NCBI RefSeq assembly: GCF_001005085.2
Contig: NZ_LBMU02000022.1
Coordinates: 1 to 64,000, forward strand
Origin: Streptomyces humi
GTDB lineage: Bacteria > Actinomycetota > Actinomycetes > Streptomycetales > Streptomycetaceae
Length of the DNA: 64,000 nt
Direction: 5' to 3'
Position numbers and translations under genes: made by a program. The notes beneath the pieces are model-generated. The model saw nothing but the letters and a program-made list of their open reading frames with translations, made no database searches and was not told the DNA's origin. Shown here piece after piece: positions 60,349-64,000 of the stretch (position 1 is its first letter; every line of letters starts with the position of its first letter).

Positions 60349-61910
60349 GCAGCAGCGTCGAAGGCTCGCCGCGTTTTGATCCGCAGGCGGCCGCTCAGCA
60401 GATGCTCGACCTGGAGGCGGCGGAGCCGGCGGCTCCCGCGCCCAGGCTGCCCGCCCAGGGTTCCTTGAACACCTCCGGTACGTCCCCCGGACAGCCCCCC
60501 GGCGCCGGTTCCGGCTTTTCCGCCTCTCTGGTGCCGCCGTCCCTCTCGGACCGCGGCAACGCCCGGCTTTTCGTGCAGCTGTACCACGACCAGTTCCGGC
60601 ACGTGGAGGGCCTGGGCTGGTTCGCCTGGGACGGCTACCGCTGGAAGCGCGCCGGAGGTGAGAAGGCCGCGCTGTGGGCGGCGGGGGAGATGGCCGAGGA
60701 CATGCCGGTCGCCGATCCGCGCGGGGTCTTCGGCGCGCGGGAGTTGGTGCAGCACAAGCGGCGGACGCTGTCGACGACCGGGCTGAAGGCCCTCCTGACC
60801 CAGGCGAAGGCCTCACCGGACATCTCCGTGGACCCCGACAGGCTCGACGGCGACCCCTACGCCCTGTGCACCCCCGTGGGGGTGGTGGACCTGCACAGCG
60901 GGTATCTGCGCAAGGCCGACCCCACCCGTGACTTCCACTCCCGTGCCACCAGCGTCGCTCCCCAGGCCATGGAGACGCCCCGCTGGCACCGTTTCCTCGC
61001 CGACACCTTCGGGGACGACGACGAGGGCCGGGAGATGATCGACTTCCTGCATCTGCTGCTCGGGTACTCCATCACGGGAGACGTCGGAGCCCAGGTGCTG
61101 CCCTTTCTCCACGGTGAGGGCAAGAACGGCAAGTCCGTGCTGCTGGACATCATGATCCAGATCCTCGGTGACTACGCGGACGCGGCTCCACCGGGCTTCC
61201 TGATGGACCGTGGCGCGTTCTCGGAGCACTCCACCGAGCTCACCGAGCTGCACGGCCGGCGCCTCGTGGTGTGCAGCGAGCTGAAGCCGAACGACAAGTT
61301 CGACGAGGCACGCGTCCGGCTCCTGACCGGCGGTGACAAGATCAAGGCGCGCCGGATGCGCCAGGACTACTTCTCGTTCACCCCGACCCACCACCTCTGG
61401 CTGCTCGGCAACCACCGTCCCGAGGTCTCCACCGGTGGCTTCGCCTTCTGGCGGCGCATCCGCCTGCTGCCCTTCACCCGGACCGTCCCGGCCCACCGCA
61501 GGATCGACAACCTGGCTTTCGAACTCGTCCGCGACGAGGGGCCGGGCATCCTGCACTGGCTGATCGAGGGAGCCCGGCGCTATCTGCGCACCAGGGACCC
61601 GCTGGAGGGCCCCGACAGGGTCCGTATGGCCACCACGGCGTATGCCACCACCGAGGACCACATCGGCCGTTTCCTGGCCGAATGCTGCACCCGGGACGGC
61701 GACTCGGCGAAGGACCTGCGGGTCGAACAAGGGCTGCTCTACTCGGAGTACAGCTCCTGGTGCAACGCGGGGGAGGGGATCCGGCCGGCGACCCCCAGGG
61801 CCTTCGCCAACCGGGTCCGCCAGGAGGTGGGCGTGGCTTCGCCGAACGACATGATCAAGTCGAACGGGCGGAAGTACTACCCGGGAATCGCGCTGTTGGA
61901 GCACGCATGA
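60345..61910 (+). CDS. SF3 replicative helicase (D5/P4 primase C-terminal type)
   Basis: A 521-aa helicase of superfamily 3. The D5_N-type domain (LCTPVGVVDLHSGYLRKADP) is followed by an AAA+ core with Walker A GEGKNGKS at 257-264, Walker B RRLVVCSELKPND, sensor motif HHLWLLGNHRP and FWRRIRLLPFTR. The disordered N-terminus (about 60 residues) is Pro/Gly-rich. It overlaps PrimPol by ATGA and, with it, is the likely replication engine of the replicon. Confidence 0.93.
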   Translation: MSSSVEGSPRFDPQAAAQQMLDLEAAEPAAPAPRLPAQGSLNTSGTSPGQPPGAGSGFSASLVPPSLSDRGNARLFVQLYHDQFRHVEGLGWFAWDGYRWKRAGGEKAALWAAGEMAEDMPVADPRGVFGARELVQHKRRTLSTTGLKALLTQAKASPDISVDPDRLDGDPYALCTPVGVVDLHSGYLRKADPTRDFHSRATSVAPQAMETPRWHRFLADTFGDDDEGREMIDFLHLLLGYSITGDVGAQVLPFLHGEGKNGKSVLLDIMIQILGDYADAAPPGFLMDRGAFSEHSTELTELHGRRLVVCSELKPNDKFDEARVRLLTGGDKIKARRMRQDYFSFTPTHHLWLLGNHRPEVSTGGFAFWRRIRLLPFTRTVPAHRRIDNLAFELVRDEGPGILHWLIEGARRYLRTRDPLEGPDRVRMATTAYATTEDHIGRFLAECCTRDGDSAKDLRVEQGLLYSEYSSWCNAGEGIRPATPRAFANRVRQEVGVASPNDMIKSNGRKYYPGIALLEHA

Positions 61911-62112
61911 CGACTGTCGCGGGTCGGTCATCTGCCCCACGTGCCCTACACCGCCGTCGTCGTGCGCTCTACCATGGTGGGCAGGCCCCGCCCGCGGTGG
62001 CCCCGACGGAGCGGCCCGTCCCCGGGCGGCTAGCGGGCCGGAGCGACACGGACAGATGTCCGGCCATGCCCTCATGGCCGGGGAGCACGCCGACGAAGGA
62101 GGGGCTACAGCC

Positions 62113-62493
62113 ATGAGTTCGCTGTTGACCGGGAGCGACCTCATCCACGAGGCAGAGGTGGTGTGGCTGGAGAACCCCGAGCGGCTGGACTACGTCCGTC
62201 AGGCACTGGACAAGACCAGGCGGCGCAACACCAAGCCGCCGTACGCGCGCGACGGGCGCATGGTGGGGTACGCGCTGCTCGACGAGGACGCCTCGCCGGA
62301 CCCGGACAGCGGTCTGTACAAGCGCCGGGTGTTCTTCCTGCTTCCCCACGACCGGGACAGTCTTCCCGACGGCCTGTACCGCGAAGGGGCCCCGGGCGAG
62401 GCGGTCGACCCGCGCACGATCGCTCCGAAGCAGCCCGGGGCGAAGACCCCGCGGTCGCAGTCCGGCTCGGTGGCCATAGCGTCGGCGCCCTGA
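62113..62493 (+). CDS. DUF6009 family protein
   Basis: A 126-aa protein matching the DUF6009 pattern common on Streptomyces plasmids: SSLLTGSDLIHEAEVVWLEN, LDYVRQALDKTRRRNTK, GRMVGYALL, FFLLPHDRD and EAVDPRTIAPKQPG. The ATG at 62113 is used, since an earlier frame shows no start signal. Function unknown; it belongs to the replication neighbourhood. Confidence 0.85.
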   Translation: MSSLLTGSDLIHEAEVVWLENPERLDYVRQALDKTRRRNTKPPYARDGRMVGYALLDEDASPDPDSGLYKRRVFFLLPHDRDSLPDGLYREGAPGEAVDPRTIAPKQPGAKTPRSQSGSVAIASAP

Positions 62494-62656
62494 CCCGCCC
62501 GCGCCCGGCGGTCGGCCCGGGCACTCCCTCGGGGCCGTGCACGGCCCCGTCCGGGCGCCGCGGGCCGACAGGCCCCCGTTACTAGGACGGGTCTGCTCCG
62601 CTGCCGGGTTCATGTGCGCCGGCCCACAGCGGGCCGACGCACGGGCCGGCCGACGG

Positions 62657-63577
62657 CTACTCGGCGCCCGCGCCGGGGCCGGTGGTCCGCAGGACGAAGT
62701 CGCGGACCGCGTCCGCGAACACCAGGGGCTCCTCGATGTGGCCGAGGTGCCCGCTGTTCTCCAGCATCAGCAGCTGCGAGTCGGGGATCAGCTCGTCCAG
62801 TTCGAGGCCCCATCGTGGCCCGCAGATCACATCGTGCCGGCCCACGACGACCAGCGCGGGCACCTGGAGGTCCTTCAGGCCTGCCCGGTCGTCGATGGTG
62901 TCGGGGGTGAGGTCCGCGTCCAGGCCCGAGATGTACGTGCCCTGGACGGAGTCCCGGAACGGGGCCAGGCGCTCCTCGTCGCCCCAGTAGTCGGCGAAGT
63001 ACGAGGGCAGCACGCCGCGGGCGACCGCCACGGTCTGTTCGTCGCTGGAGATGGTGGACATCGCGCCGAAAGCGGCCAGCACGTCGGGCAGCCCGGGGTG
63101 GCCGGCGTGCTTGGCGACGAAGGCCTCCACCATCCGGCCGGCCTCGGCGCCGTGCTCGGGCCCGGTCACGGGCGCGCCCTCGTACAGCACGACGCCTGAC
63201 AGCTGCTCCGCGCGGTGCAGGGCGTGGTAGGCGGCCACGAAAGCACCGTGGGAGTGCCCCAGCAGGTGGGTCCTGGAGACCCCGAGGTACTCGATCAGGG
63301 TCTGAAGGGACCGGCTGTAGCGCTCACGGGTGTAGCCGTGCGGGTGTGAGGGGAGGCGGCTGTCCTCGGCGGTGCCGATGGGCTCGACGTACACCATCGT
63401 CAGGTGCTCTTCGAGGTCCGGCATGCGCAGGTACTCCCAGACCAGGCCGGGCCCGCCGGAATGCGCCACGCACACCGGGCCGCTGCCGTGGACGTGGTAG
63501 CGCTGGAGGACCCCGTCCGCCCAGTAGGCGTGGGTGCCGGGGGACAGGGGGTCGGTGTCTTCGACGGAAGTGTTCAT
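62657..63577 (-). CDS. Alpha/beta hydrolase (proline iminopeptidase-like)
   Basis: A 306-aa hydrolase with VCVAHSGGPGLVWEYLR (HGGPG-type oxyanion motif of prolyl iminopeptidases, here SGGPG), nucleophile elbow LGHSHGAFVA with Ser, acid GRHDVICGP and the late His in NSGHLGHIEEP. GGAGAGCCCG before the ATG at 63577 fixes the start. No signal peptide. Substrate may be a peptide, lactone or ester. Confidence 0.9.
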   Translation of the reverse strand: MNTSVEDTDPLSPGTHAYWADGVLQRYHVHGSGPVCVAHSGGPGLVWEYLRMPDLEEHLTMVYVEPIGTAEDSRLPSHPHGYTRERYSRSLQTLIEYLGVSRTHLLGHSHGAFVAAYHALHRAEQLSGVVLYEGAPVTGPEHGAEAGRMVEAFVAKHAGHPGLPDVLAAFGAMSTISSDEQTVAVARGVLPSYFADYWGDEERLAPFRDSVQGTYISGLDADLTPDTIDDRAGLKDLQVPALVVVGRHDVICGPRWGLELDELIPDSQLLMLENSGHLGHIEEPLVFADAVRDFVLRTTGPGAGAE

Positions 63578-63693
63578 CGGGCTCTCCGAGAGGTCCGTAG
63601 GTGTCTGGAACACCGACAAGACGCTCCCGGGGCGGAGAAGTTGGATCGCTTCGGTATGACGTGGGTCACAAGGGTGGGCTGCGGGTCAGCCGG

Positions 63694-64000
63694 TCAGGGT
63701 GCGGCTGGGGGGCGCGCTGCGTGGTGGAGCGAGACCCGGTCGAAGCGGCCGCCGTTCAGGGAGATGATCCACGCGACGCCGGGCGGGCAGTGGTCGGGGT
63801 CGCCCGGCGGGTTGATCAGTTCCATCTCCCACACGACCAGGCTCCGGCCGGCCACCACGTGCAGCGGCCGCTGCCGCACGCCTGCCGCGAGGTCGCTCTC
63901 CATGCCCGCCAGCAGCAGCTCCGCCCCGCCGAGCCGCTCGCCGCCCGCCAGTAGCGTGACGCCGGGGGAGTAGCGGTCCTTGAGCACCTTGCCGAACTCG
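63694..64000 (-). CDS. NTF2/SnoaL-like protein, 5' end outside window
   Basis: The C-terminal 100 or so residues of a frame continuing beyond the window (DRYSPGVTLLAGGERLGGAE, LHVVAGRSLVVWEMELINPP, VAWIISLNGGRFDRVSLHHA). The closing strands match SnoaL/nuclear-transport-factor-2-like proteins, often isomerases, cyclases or sigma-factor tails. Full identity cannot be judged. Confidence 0.65.
   Translation of the reverse strand, partial: EFGKVLKDRYSPGVTLLAGGERLGGAELLLAGMESDLAAGVRQRPLHVVAGRSLVVWEMELINPPGDPDHCPPGVAWIISLNGGRFDRVSLHHAARPPAAP

Overview
The window is high-GC actinobacterial DNA and reads as Streptomyces: GTG/TTG starts with strong Shine-Dalgarno sequences, SsgA-like, WhiB-like, SARP and LAL-type LuxR genes, an SCO-style sigma factor/CU044_5270-type pair, and one rare TTA codon in a regulatory gene. 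No rRNA, tRNA or CRISPR array was seen. A plasmid-type maintenance block at 52.5-62.5 kb, and a gene pair at 17.7-20.3 kb resembling the telomere-associated primase/terminal protein pair of linear replicons, suggest a large linear plasmid or a chromosome arm carrying one. This is inference.

Layout. 1-2.3 kb: no intact gene, strongly T-poor on the + strand. 2.3-8.4 kb: a hypothetical gene, decayed Ku and arsenite-methyltransferase remnants, and two regulator/short-chain dehydrogenase pairs. 8.5-17.5 kb: an HTH-STAND ATPase-TPR regulator, an ECF-type sigma factor with its membrane partner, an L,D-transpeptidase and a large secreted subtilase. 17.7-20.3 kb: a three-gene overlapping operon (small HTH, Tap-like, Tpg-like). 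20.4-32.9 kb: redox and hydrolase genes, a CstR-like sulfur sensor, a WhiB protein, a LAL regulator, an SsgA-like protein, a methyltransferase and an M28 peptidase. 33.5-44.5 kb: a SARP-STAND regulator with a TTA codon, a sigma factor, a multidomain GH2 glycosidase, a QueD-like enzyme and a YbaB-like protein. 44.5-52 kb: small-molecule redox and resistance genes ending in ohr. 52.5-62.5 kb: tandem winged-helix/RepL-like genes, parAB, four copies of an odd palindrome, IS and gene debris, an iteron-rich dyad that looks like an origin, a PrimPol and an SF3 helicase, and a DUF6009 gene. 62.6-64 kb: a hydrolase and a truncated NTF2-like gene.

Links between regions. Six copies of one operator (CGTCACC, nine bases, GGTGACG), mostly built around a TTGAC -35 element, lie before ohr (two), an epoxide-hydrolase-like gene, a 64-aa gene and a divergent SARP/hypothetical pair, so these genes may form one local regulon. 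The iteron at the putative origin recurs at 52.3 kb and 23.6 kb. Short tandem repeats of 11-35 bp fill many intergenic gaps.

Coordinates were worked out by hand; family assignments come from recognised motifs, not from searches.
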